Positions 1-5,689 of a stretch of DNA of 6,891 nt are shown here, in pieces (the first letter of the stretch is position 1; each line of letters opens with the position of its first letter). Source of the stretch: Burkholderiales bacterium. GTDB lineage: Bacteria > Pseudomonadota > Gammaproteobacteria > Burkholderiales > JAEUOS01. Below the pieces are notes generated by a model. The model saw only the letters and a program-made list of their open reading frames with translations, did no database searches and was not told the origin of the DNA. The stretch is from contig CANGUJ010000212.1 of the NCBI GenBank assembly GCA_947456845.1, forward strand, positions 1-6,891. The letters run 5' to 3'. Made by a program: the position numbers and the translations under genes.

Positions 1-10
1 CGGCGCGCGG

Positions 11-637
11 CTACAGCGCGCCGGCGCGGATCACGCCCACCGCAAGGCCTTCGATCTCGAAGGCGTCTTCGCGCAGGTCGATCTCGATCGGCTTGAAGTC
101 GGCGTTTTCGGCCACCAGTTCAACCGTGTGGCCCTTCTTGAAGAAGCGCTTGACCGTCACGTCGTTTTCGAGGCGCGCAACCACCACCTGGCCGTTGCGC
201 GCCTCCTTTTGACTGTGCACCGCCAGATAATCGCCGTCGAGGATGCCGATGTCCTTCATCGACAGGCCCTTGACCTTGAGAAGGTAGTCCGCCCTTGGCC
301 GGAATGTGTCGGGGTCGACCGGAATGTTGCGCTCGACGTTCTGTTCGGCCAGGATCGGGCTGCCCGCCGCCACGCGGCCGATAAGCGGCAATGCCATGAT
401 GGACTGCATGACACCGGAAAGCTGCTCGGCCAGATGAATGCCGCGCGCGGTGCCGCTGGAGATTTCGATGGCGCCCTTGCGTGCCAGGGCGCGCAGGTGC
501 TCCTCGGCGGCGTTCGGAGACCGGAAACCGAACCGGGCGGCGATTTCCGCGCGCGTGGGCGGCATGCCGGTGCGCTTGACGACCTCGCGGATAAAGTCGA
601 GGATTTCGCTCTGACGGGAAGTAAGGCCGATGGTCAT
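11..637 (-). CDS. lexA: LexA repressor (SOS regulator, S24 self-cleaving protease)
   Basis: Transcriptional repressor of the SOS DNA-damage regulon; RecA-ssDNA filaments trigger its self-cleavage, which relieves repression. The 208-residue protein is close to the usual length of about 200. The N-terminal winged helix-turn-helix (about residues 1-70) contains the segment FRSPNAAEEHLRALARKG, which is nearly identical to the E. coli recognition-helix region, so a CTGT-N8-ACAG operator is expected. The cleavage site is Ala91-Gly92 (in RVAAGSP). The catalytic Ser126 (in GLSMKD) and Lys163 (in TVKRF) lie 37 residues apart, as in E. coli Ser119/Lys156. The C-terminus EGLAVGVIRAG is typical. The ATG at 637 is supported by the family-typical MTI-LTSRQ start and by an in-frame TAA three codons upstream (644-646); the Shine-Dalgarno is weak. 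A matching SOS box lies upstream at 796-811, indicating autoregulation. No defect is seen. Confidence 0.98.
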   Translation of the reverse strand: MTIGLTSRQSEILDFIREVVKRTGMPPTRAEIAARFGFRSPNAAEEHLRALARKGAIEISSGTARGIHLAEQLSGVMQSIMALPLIGRVAAGSPILAEQNVERNIPVDPDTFRPRADYLLKVKGLSMKDIGILDGDYLAVHSQKEARNGQVVVARLENDVTVKRFFKKGHTVELVAENADFKPIEIDLREDAFEIEGLAVGVIRAGAL

Positions 638-671
638 GATGGCTTATCAGGAAAGTTCATGAAAAATTCAC

Positions 672-691
672 GCACGGCAGATGCACGGCAG
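672..691. repeat. Short tandem direct repeat in lexA leader (GCACGGCAG x2, 11-bp period)
   Basis: GCACGGCAG occurs at 672-680 and again at 683-691, so the repeat period is 11 bp, about one helical turn. It sits in the region between the lexA promoter and the lexA start codon (638-795), which otherwise holds no gene I can support. Two copies of a 9-mer on the same DNA face could be a protein site, but chance is quite possible. Confidence 0.4.
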
Positions 692-795
692 TTGCTCAGC
701 TCCCGGGCGGCGCATGCGGGCCGTGGTCATCGCAACCGGCACCGCAACCAGCAAGGACGCAGGGAAACCGCGCTGTGAAACCGCCCAAAACAAAA

Positions 796-811
796 CTGTC
801 CTTTTATACAG
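796..811. promoter_or_regulatory. SOS box (LexA operator), CTGT-N8-ACAG
   Basis: The sequence CTGTCCTTTTATACAG is a perfect match to the CTGT-N8-ACAG LexA operator, with the expected A/T-rich right half of the spacer and flanking A and TA. It overlaps the proposed lexA -10 element, the classic geometry for repression. It lies 158 bp upstream of the lexA start codon and 27 bp upstream of the divergent cupin gene, so bound LexA could affect both. It is the only such box I found by eye in the window. Confidence 0.92.
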
Positions 812-831
812 TAAGCCGCCACTCCACACAA
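803..831 (-). promoter_or_regulatory. Proposed sigma-70 promoter of lexA
   Basis: On the minus strand, TTGTGT (826-831) serves as a modest -35 and TATAAA (803-808, five of six matches to TATAAT) as -10, with an optimal 17-bp spacer. The -10 lies inside the SOS box. Transcription would begin near 794-797, giving a leader of about 158 nt before lexA. The -35 matches only TTG plus partial positions, so the call rests mainly on the -10, the spacing and the operator overlap. Confidence 0.65.
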
Positions 832-838
832 GCCCTCG

Positions 839-1240
839 ATGAAAACCTCCCGCGCCGGCATCCTGCCCTACCCCACCAAGGACGCATCGGAGATCCGTGA
901 ACTCATGCACCCGTCGGTGCATGGCAGCGTACACGGCGCCGCGCGGCAGAGTCTTGCCGAAGCCACCGTTGCGCCGGGGGCCCTGACCGAGCTGCACCGC
1001 CACCGGGCCACCGAGGAGCTCTATCACATCACCGAAGGGCGCGGCCGCATGCGGCTCGGCGCGCTCAGCTTCGAGGTCGATTGCGGGGACACGGTGTGCA
1101 TTCCCCCGGGAACGCCGCATTGCATCGAGAATATCGGCCAGGCGCCGCTGGTATTCCTATGCATGTGCAGCCCGCCCTACGATCATGACGATACCGAACT
1201 GCTGCCGGACGCACCGGATGGCAAGACGGCCGATTCCTGA
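839..1240 (+). CDS. Small single-domain cupin protein
   Basis: A 133-residue protein consisting of one cupin beta-barrel; its enzymatic or binding role is unknown. Both cupin motifs are intact. Motif 1 is G47-X5-H53-X-H55-X4-E60-X6-G67 and motif 2 is G83-X5-P89-X-G91-X2-H94-X3-N98, so the metal ligands His53, His55, Glu60 and His94 are all present and a bound divalent metal is expected. The family is related to the C-terminal domain of type II mannose-6-phosphate isomerases, but no isomerase catalytic context is visible. Three cysteines (Cys87, Cys95, Cys108, plus Cys110) cluster in the second half. The ATG at 839 is the most sensible start because it precedes the conserved domain, though no clear Shine-Dalgarno is visible. 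The gene is divergent from lexA and starts 27 bp past the SOS box, so SOS co-regulation is possible. A TATACA at 805-810 could be its -10, but no matching -35 is seen. Confidence 0.9.
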   Translation: MKTSRAGILPYPTKDASEIRELMHPSVHGSVHGAARQSLAEATVAPGALTELHRHRATEELYHITEGRGRMRLGALSFEVDCGDTVCIPPGTPHCIENIGQAPLVFLCMCSPPYDHDDTELLPDAPDGKTADS

Positions 1241-1344
1241 TAACCTTTCATCTTTGGGATGGGTCGCCGCGGAACGACACATCGAACCGTCAGACCGGCG
1301 CGCATGATCGGGTCCGGGCGCAACGTCCGCGTCATGAACAAGAC

Positions 1345-1350
1345 AAGGAG
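1345..1350 (+). promoter_or_regulatory. Shine-Dalgarno AAGGAG fixing the start at 1358
   Basis: AAGGAG is followed by a 7-nt spacer and the ATG at 1358. This strong site argues against the in-frame upstream starts (ATG at 1334 and at 1259), which have no comparable ribosome binding site and would add basic residues before the first membrane helix. The rest of the 1241-1357 gap shows no convincing sigma-70 promoter or terminator. Confidence 0.8.
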
Positions 1351-1357
1351 CGGGAAC

Positions 1358-1630
1358 ATGGAAGAAATTTTCTGGGTCGCTGCAATCGGCCTCACCATCG
1401 CGCTGTTGGGACGCGGCTTCTTTCGCGCCCAGGACCGCATGAAAATGGTCGACACGGCGACATTCGGCATCTTCGGAGCAGCGGCCGTGGCGTTTCTCGG
1501 CAACGTGTTCGGCTTCTTCGAGGTCGGCAGCAACGACAGCTACATCGGCGCGGCGATCGGCGCGGCGATCATGCTGTATGCCTATGGACTGTGGGCCAAG
1601 CGGGCCGTATCGGCCAGGAGCGGGCGCTAG
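1358..1630 (+). CDS. Small three-helix membrane protein, GlsB/YeaQ/YmgE-like
   Basis: A 90-residue inner-membrane protein with three predicted hydrophobic helices at about residues 4-21, 34-53 and 61-79, and a short basic C-terminus (KRAVSARSGR). The spacing of the helices, the Gly/Ala-rich second helix (FGIFGAAAVAFLG) and the third helix (IGAAIGAAIMLYAYGLW) resemble the GlsB/YeaQ/YmgE (transglycosylase-associated) family, whose members are about 80-90 residues and often stress-induced; their molecular function is not settled. The likeness is by eye and lacks the usual glycine-rich loop after helix 1, so family membership is tentative. The start at 1358 is chosen from the AAGGAG site. It follows the cupin gene by 117 bp on the same strand and converges on the transporter gene with a 54-bp gap. 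It could equally be an unrelated small membrane protein. Confidence 0.8.
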   Translation: MEEIFWVAAIGLTIALLGRGFFRAQDRMKMVDTATFGIFGAAAVAFLGNVFGFFEVGSNDSYIGAAIGAAIMLYAYGLWAKRAVSARSGR

Positions 1631-1635
1631 GTTGC

Positions 1636-1681
1636 GCGCCAGGCTGGCCACGCGGCGCGGCCGGGTGGCGTTCGCTGGCGC
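1636..1681. repeat. Nested inverted repeat between convergent genes, possible terminator structure
   Basis: The 54-bp gap between the convergent stops at 1630 and 1685 contains a perfect 7-bp outer inverted repeat, GCGCCAG (1636-1642) and CTGGCGC (1675-1681). Inside it is a second stem, GCCAC (1647-1651) and GTGGC (1665-1669), with a 13-nt GC-rich loop. It could fold in transcripts from either strand and act as a bidirectional terminator or 3'-end stabiliser. No T-tract follows on either strand, so intrinsic termination is not demonstrated. Confidence 0.4.
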
Positions 1682-1684
1682 TTC

Positions 1685-3238
1685 CTAGGCGCCGCGCAGC
1701 CGAACCGCCCGCACCAGCGCGATGGCGACGAGGGGCATGACCAGCCCGATGGTGGCGCAGGTAAGTAACAGCCATCCCATTTCGCTGTAGTCGGCCGGTG
1801 TCCTGATGGCGCCGGTGGCGCTGTCGCGCACCTCGCGCGTCACCGCGAATGTCCGGTTGAGGTACTTGGTCCCCAAGTGGGAGGCCGATAGCGCGAGGTT
1901 GGTGAAGGAAGCCATCACCGCGAAATAGGTGGCCTTGAGCCTTTCCGGTGCCGAATTGGCGATCCAGGCAAGCATGGGCACCATCGCCACCTGCCCGAGC
2001 GGCGACTCCAGGGCCGTATCGAGGACGGCGATGAAGCGCGCGTCCACCACCCCGCCAGTCCGCGCGGCGGTCCATTCGTGCAGCCCGTAGACCATGCCGA
2101 TCTGCGGCAGGGTCATGACCGTGCCGAGGACGGTGAGCAGGCCCACGACGTAGTAGATCGAGCGGTGGGCCAGATAGCGGCGGTAGGCGACCAGGCCGAC
2201 CATGGCCACCAGGCCCGCGATCATCGAAAGCTTGGCCAGAAAAGCAGGGTCGAACCTGAGGACGTCGATGCTCCACCAGGACGCACCGACCCCGGGCCCG
2301 GGCACTGCGCGGAACACGAAGATGACAATGGCGGTGCCGAGCAGCGTGGCACGCGCATCGGGTTCGAGTTCGCCCACCAGGCGCGTGATCAGCACGAGCA
2401 CGACAGCCATCGAGGCCACGAAAACGACCTCCTGCCCATACTTGAGCTGGGCCAGCCCCACGGCCACGGATATCAGCGCGAACACCAGGCCGCCACCCAG
2501 CACCCACCAGTTGACCTCGGTGGCGCCGCGCGGCGGCGGGGCCACCACTCCCTTGCGGCGGCGCAGCCAGATCGCCAGTAGCACGCCGGCGACCGAGATC
2601 AGCGGAATCGCCAGCGCACTGGCGTATACCTTGGCATAGGCGGCCGCCTTCGCCGCCGCCGGCAGCGCCTCGACCCCGGAAAGGAACCCGACGTTGATGA
2701 GCGCCACGATGATGGTGCCGCCCACGATGGCGATGCGGCCCAGGGTCTGCATGGTCGTGTGCATGACGCGCAGTTCCATCGCATCGATGGGCGTACCGTC
2801 GGGATGGGCGTGCGGGACGGCCTCCACGGTCATCGCATCGGCGACCACGTCCTGCAGCATGTAGCCGACCGGCGAAAGCAGCGCCGCCAGCACGTACCAG
2901 CGCTCGGCCGGCATGATGGCGCGCATTTCCTGAGGCGAGGTGAGCAGGCCCAGCATGATGCAGATGCTGGCCGCCAGGAATGCGGCGCCCAGGAAGACGA
3001 TGCTTTCCTTCCAGCGCCATACCAGGTCCACGACATGGCCGACCGGCATCTTCAGCGTCCATGGCAGGACGATCCAGAAGCCGAGGGCGGCGAGGAACTC
3101 TGCCGAAAGGCCGAGGTATTCCTTGACGAAAAAAGTGCCGACGATCCCGGTCAGCCCCGAGATGCCGGCGGCGACATAGACCATCAGGGGCGGCAGGAAG
3201 GACAGCCGCAACGAGCGGATGAGTGGATTGCCTGTCAT
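1685..3238 (-). CDS. MFS-type transporter, BT1/folate-biopterin transporter-like
   Basis: A 517-residue polytopic inner-membrane protein; the substrate is unknown. I count about 12-14 hydrophobic segments, including residues 15-37, 77-100, 165-185, 203-224, 245-265, 271-288, 340-352, 361-385 and 489-510. Features reminiscent of the BT1/FBT branch of the major facilitator superfamily are LPWTLKMPVGHVVD (residues 58-71), comparable to the 'iPW-iKPlyG-isD' motif after helix 2, and the acidic motif DVVADAMTVE (130-139) ending helix 4, comparable to 'D-vV-er' in that family. The basic cytoplasmic loop LRRRKG (225-230) is typical of transporters. Plant and protozoan relatives carry folates or pterins, but the likeness here is distant and substrate assignment would be a guess. 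The ATG at 3238 is the only reasonable start; the GGGCCCG before it is a poor ribosome site. It lies 51 bp downstream of hslO on the same strand, so cotranscription is plausible. Confidence 0.9.
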   Translation of the reverse strand: MTGNPLIRSLRLSFLPPLMVYVAAGISGLTGIVGTFFVKEYLGLSAEFLAALGFWIVLPWTLKMPVGHVVDLVWRWKESIVFLGAAFLAASICIMLGLLTSPQEMRAIMPAERWYVLAALLSPVGYMLQDVVADAMTVEAVPHAHPDGTPIDAMELRVMHTTMQTLGRIAIVGGTIIVALINVGFLSGVEALPAAAKAAAYAKVYASALAIPLISVAGVLLAIWLRRRKGVVAPPPRGATEVNWWVLGGGLVFALISVAVGLAQLKYGQEVVFVASMAVVLVLITRLVGELEPDARATLLGTAIVIFVFRAVPGPGVGASWWSIDVLRFDPAFLAKLSMIAGLVAMVGLVAYRRYLAHRSIYYVVGLLTVLGTVMTLPQIGMVYGLHEWTAARTGGVVDARFIAVLDTALESPLGQVAMVPMLAWIANSAPERLKATYFAVMASFTNLALSASHLGTKYLNRTFAVTREVRDSATGAIRTPADYSEMGWLLLTCATIGLVMPLVAIALVRAVRLRGA

Positions 3239-3289
3239 CGGGCCCGGTGCATGGTTATCATCATCCGCCGCGCCGCGCCGGGGGCGGGT

Positions 3290-4180
3290 TCAGTGACGTG
3301 CATCGCTGGCGGGGCGCACGCCCGCAATGAACAGTTGCGCTGCGTCGATCGGATCGAACGCGTAGACCTGGTGGCAGAACTCGCAGTCCACCGAAACCTT
3401 GCCTTCGTCAGCGATGATGCTGTCGATCTCCTCGCGGCCGAGCATTTTGAGCATGTCGCTGACCCGCTGGCGGGAACAGCTGCAGCGAAACGCCGTGCCG
3501 CGCTCGTCGAACAGCCGCAGGTCGTGCGCGTGGAACAGGCGCCGCAGCACCTGGCGCGGTTCGAGCCCGAGCAATTCGTCGCGCGTCAGAGTGCGCGCGA
3601 GCACCGCGGCATCCTCCCACGTCGAGGCGGCATAGCCGCTTCCGCCGTCGCCCGGCATGCGCTGGACCAGCAGGCCCGCCGCACGGGTTGCGTCGGCCGC
3701 CAAATGGATGCGCGTATCGAGCTGCTCGGAGCGCATCATGTAATTCTCCAGCGCGACGGAGAGGTGCTCGCCCTCGAGCGCGACCACGCCCTGGTAGGCC
3801 TCCTGCCCGTCGCGCGGGTCGAGCGTGATCACCAAGCTGCCGTTGCCGACCAGGCTCGCCAGCGAATGCGCCCCGGCCTCGGGCACATCGCCGCCCAGCG
3901 TCGCAGTGGCGCGCATCTCCAGCGCCGCGTTGCATTCGACCACCATCACACGCACCGGTGCGCCGGGGTCGGCCGCGCGCGTCTGCAGCACCAGCGTGCC
4001 GTTGAACTTGAGCGTCGAGGAGAGCAGCGCGGCGGCCGCCATCGCCTCGCCGAGCAGATCGCGCACCGGCAGAGGATAGTCGCGGTTGGCAAGCACCTGA
4101 CGCCAGGTCGAATCCAGGTCCACCATCGCGCCGCGCACGTCGGATGCTTCGAACAAGAAGGGCAAAAGGGTGTCGGGCAT
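3290..4180 (-). CDS. hslO: Hsp33 redox-regulated chaperone
   Basis: Cytoplasmic holdase chaperone activated by oxidation: a zinc-bound four-cysteine centre loses zinc and forms disulfides under oxidative unfolding stress, exposing the substrate-binding surface. The 296-residue length matches the family (about 290). The N-terminal domain contains family-typical ALLSSTLKFNGTLVLQ (51-66) and SLVGNGSLVITLD (109-121). The redox switch is complete: Cys233 and Cys235 in FRCSCSRQRV, and Cys266 and Cys269 in CEFCHQVY, giving the CxC...CxxC arrangement. The segment MLGREEIDSIIADEGKV between them is the usual linker to the second cysteine pair. The start MPDTLLPFLFE is conserved in style and only a weak CAGG precedes it. 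It is divergent from the MaoC-type gene across a 150-bp gap and upstream of the transporter gene by 51 bp. Confidence 0.97.
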   Translation of the reverse strand: MPDTLLPFLFEASDVRGAMVDLDSTWRQVLANRDYPLPVRDLLGEAMAAAALLSSTLKFNGTLVLQTRAADPGAPVRVMVVECNAALEMRATATLGGDVPEAGAHSLASLVGNGSLVITLDPRDGQEAYQGVVALEGEHLSVALENYMMRSEQLDTRIHLAADATRAAGLLVQRMPGDGGSGYAASTWEDAAVLARTLTRDELLGLEPRQVLRRLFHAHDLRLFDERGTAFRCSCSRQRVSDMLKMLGREEIDSIIADEGKVSVDCEFCHQVYAFDPIDAAQLFIAGVRPASDARH

Positions 4181-4240
4181 GCCTGCAATGGAATCCTGTC
4201 AGGGCGCCGGGACGCCGGGACTGCCGTGGCCGGGTTAGCG

Positions 4241-4256
4241 ATGGCCCGCGGCCCAT
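4241..4256. repeat. Imperfect palindrome in the hslO/MaoC divergent region
   Basis: ATGGCCCGCGGCCCAT is a 16-bp inverted repeat: ATGG pairs with CCAT, the centre CCGCGG is self-complementary, and only one symmetric position mismatches (C opposite C). It lies 60 bp upstream of the hslO start and 36 bp upstream of the TATAAT element for the divergent operon. It might be an operator or fold in the hslO leader; in GC-rich DNA chance is also reasonable. The rest of the 4181-4330 gap shows only the promoter element noted separately. Confidence 0.35.
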
Positions 4257-4292
4257 GCCTGAGGCACGTGGCTCCGTCAGAAGAGGCGCCAG

Positions 4293-4298
4293 TATAAT
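4293..4298 (+). promoter_or_regulatory. TATAAT -10 element for the MaoC-GNAT-NTF2 operon
   Basis: A perfect TATAAT lies 32 bp before the MaoC-type start codon in otherwise GC-rich DNA, predicting a leader of about 25 nt. No good -35 is visible at 16-18 bp (TGGCTC or GGCTCC at best), so an activator or weak basal expression is possible. On the opposite strand the same site reads TATACT (4291-4296), so overlapping divergent transcription toward hslO is conceivable, again without a good -35. Confidence 0.55.
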
Positions 4299-4330
4299 CG
4301 ACCCGTGCTTCGAATCGACCAGAACGCCCA

Positions 4331-4789
4331 ATGAAAATCGCCGAGATCGCCCGCATCGCGGACTTCCGCAACCTCATCGGACAGGAGATCGCGGTCAGCG
4401 ACTGGATCACCATCACGCAGGAGCGCATCAACCAGTTCGCGGACGCCACCGGCGATCACCAGTGGATCCACGTCGACGTGGAACGCGCCAAGTCCTCGCC
4501 TTTCAAGAGCACCATCGCGCATGGTTTCCTGACGCTCTCGCTGGTCCCGCTGTTCTCGCAGGAATGCGTGAAGATGCCGAGCGTCAAGATGGGGGTCAAC
4601 TACGGGCTCAACAAGGTGCGCTTTCCCAACCCCGTCCCGGCGGGTGCGCGGCTGCGCGGCCGGTTCACCGTCAAGGATGTCGAGGACATCCCCGGCGGCA
4701 TCCAGCTCACCCTGCTGGCCACCATCGAAATCGAAGGCGCCGACAAGCCTGCCTGCGTGGCCGAGAGCGTCAGCCGCCGCTTCGAGTAA
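4331..4789 (+). CDS. MaoC-type hot-dog dehydratase ((R)-enoyl-CoA hydratase-like)
   Basis: A 152-residue single hot-dog domain of the MaoC / (R)-specific enoyl-CoA hydratase family, which adds water to trans-2-enoyl-CoA thioesters to give (R)-3-hydroxyacyl-CoA. The hydratase-2 motif is present as FADATGDHQWIHVD (residues 36-49), with the catalytic pair Asp42 and His47; the usual N-P between them is replaced by Q-W, as in NodN-like and mycobacterial Rv0130-like members. STIAHGFLTLSL (60-71) is the conserved segment that follows, and YGLNKVRFPNPVPAG (91-105) matches the family's core strand with the conserved Arg-Phe-x-x-Pro-Val. The actual acyl substrate is unknown. The ATG at 4331 gives the normal family N-terminus; no Shine-Dalgarno is evident. 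First gene of a tight three-gene group, divergent from hslO. Confidence 0.95.
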   Translation: MKIAEIARIADFRNLIGQEIAVSDWITITQERINQFADATGDHQWIHVDVERAKSSPFKSTIAHGFLTLSLVPLFSQECVKMPSVKMGVNYGLNKVRFPNPVPAGARLRGRFTVKDVEDIPGGIQLTLLATIEIEGADKPACVAESVSRRFE

Positions 4790-4805
4790 AGCGCGCCGGG
4801 TGCCG

Positions 4806-5285
4806 ATGGACGCCGATGCCGCTCCGATTCGCTTAGCCAGCGCCGCCGACGCCGGCGCCATCGCCGTGCTTTCGCGAGACACCATCGAGGCCGGACTGCC
4901 CTGGCGCTGGCAAGAGCCGGAAATCGCGCGCTTCATCCGGTCGGACCGCCACAACGTGATCGTATCTGACGCCGCCGGCATCCTCGCCGGCTTTGCGGTC
5001 ATGGGCTATGGCGCGGATACCGCCTACCTGGCCCTGCTCGCGGTCGCGCCGATGGCGCGCCGCGGCGGGCTGGCGCGCCGGCTGCTGCGCTGGCTGCTCA
5101 AGACCGGCGAGGTTGCCGGCATGGCCAGCATCACCGTCGACCTGCGCGAAGACAATCTCGCCGCGCAACGCCTCTACGAGACCGCCGGCTTCGTCCAGTT
5201 CGCGCGCAAGACCGGCGCCTACTATGGCCGCGTCAACCAGGTCTCCATGCGCCTGGCGATGCGGCCCGCGCAGACCACGTCCTGA
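4806..5285 (+). CDS. GNAT-family N-acetyltransferase
   Basis: A 159-residue protein expected to transfer an acetyl group from acetyl-CoA to an unidentified amine. It covers a single complete GNAT domain. Strand 4 and motif A read LALLAVAPMARRGGLARRLL (residues 75-94), with the acetyl-CoA pyrophosphate-binding loop R85-R-G-G-L-A90. Motif B is NLAAQRLYETAGF (117-129), with the usual Asn117, Tyr124 and Gly128-Phe129. These resemble RimI-like and general acetyltransferases, but substrate cannot be told. The ATG at 4806 is chosen; a GTG at 4800 is in frame two codons earlier and cannot be excluded, and neither has a strong ribosome site. The gene begins 16 bp after the MaoC-type stop and its TGA overlaps the next gene's ATG (TGATG at 5283-5287), which points to translational coupling. 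Confidence 0.94.
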   Translation: MDADAAPIRLASAADAGAIAVLSRDTIEAGLPWRWQEPEIARFIRSDRHNVIVSDAAGILAGFAVMGYGADTAYLALLAVAPMARRGGLARRLLRWLLKTGEVAGMASITVDLREDNLAAQRLYETAGFVQFARKTGAYYGRVNQVSMRLAMRPAQTTS

Positions 5286-5689
5286 TGCCCGCACCCGCAC
5301 AAACCGTCCGCGACTATCTGAGCGCGATGGAAGACCGTGATCTCGAGCGCGCGCGTGCGCTGCTCGCGGACGGCTTCACCATGGAGTTTCCGGGCCCGGT
5401 GCGCATGGCCGGCCTGGACGAACTCCTAGCTTGGGCCGGGCCGCGCTACCGCTTCGTGAGGAAAACCTACGAGCGCTTCGACACCTGCACCGAAGCTTCC
5501 GATTCGGTGGTGTATTGCTTCGGCACGCTGGGCGGCGAATGGCCGGACGGCACGCCGTTCTCCGGGATCCGCTTCATCGACCGCTTCACGGTGCGCGACG
5601 GGCGCCTGGTCGACCAGACGGTCTGGAACGATCTCGGCGAGGTCCGGCACGCGGGCGGGTCCGTCCGGGCCGGTAGGACCAGGCGATGA
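5285..5689 (+). CDS. NTF2/SnoaL-like small protein
   Basis: A 134-residue protein of the nuclear transport factor 2 / SnoaL-like alpha+beta cone fold, a scaffold used by isomerases, cyclases, hydrolases and non-enzymatic ligand binders; its function is unknown. The fold signature is visible: the opening helix TVRDYLSAMEDRDLERARAL (residues 7-26), the LLADGFTMEFPGP turn and strand (26-38), and the closing strands GIRFIDRFTVRDGRLVDQTV (94-113) followed by the characteristic W114-N-D. The last 14 residues (from Arg121) are basic and low in complexity and look like a run-on beyond the fold. The start overlaps the GNAT stop by one nucleotide. The 3' 104 bp overlap lgt on the opposite strand, and Lgt's arginine-rich tail is read antisense to residues from about 101 onward. 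Confidence 0.9.
   Translation: MPAPAQTVRDYLSAMEDRDLERARALLADGFTMEFPGPVRMAGLDELLAWAGPRYRFVRKTYERFDTCTEASDSVVYCFGTLGGEWPDGTPFSGIRFIDRFTVRDGRLVDQTVWNDLGEVRHAGGSVRAGRTRR

Noticed and set aside
659..778. A 39-codon plus-strand frame in the lexA leader, preceded by AGGAAA
   Set aside because: The product is low-complexity and basic (His/Arg/Asn/Gln-rich), no plus-strand promoter is visible, and there is no family resemblance; the AGGAAA alone is not enough.
668..793. A possible SOS-induced small hydrophobic peptide on the minus strand starting at a TTG just past the SOS box
   Set aside because: The AAAAGG that would serve as its ribosome site lies within the -10 region, upstream of the expected transcription start, and the only in-frame ATG codons further on lack a Shine-Dalgarno.
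1271..1294. GGAAC followed by TCAGA, resembling an ECF-sigma (RpoE-type) promoter before the small membrane protein
   Set aside because: The spacing is about 14 bp between the elements, shorter than ECF promoters normally use, and the match beyond GGAAC is poor.
1259..1357. N-terminal extension of the small membrane protein from ATG 1259 or 1334
   Set aside because: The strong AAGGAG at 1345-1350 places the start at 1358, and the extension is an Arg-rich stretch with no ribosome site.
1569..3062. A 497-codon minus-strand frame overlapping the transporter gene
   Set aside because: It is an out-of-frame shadow: Arg/Gly/Ala/His-rich with no membrane segments, while the transporter frame has clear hydrophobic helices and family motifs.
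3265..3287. Weak CCGCC/GGCGG hairpin between hslO and the transporter gene as an intercistronic terminator
   Set aside because: The stem is only 5 bp with a 13-nt loop and no T-tract; in such GC-rich DNA it is likely chance.
2759..4297. A 512-codon open frame on the plus strand, antisense to hslO and the transporter
   Set aside because: It spans two well-supported genes and their intergenic gap, its product is rich in His/Arg/Gln/Ala with no recognisable domain, and long antisense frames are expected opposite GC-rich-third-position genes.
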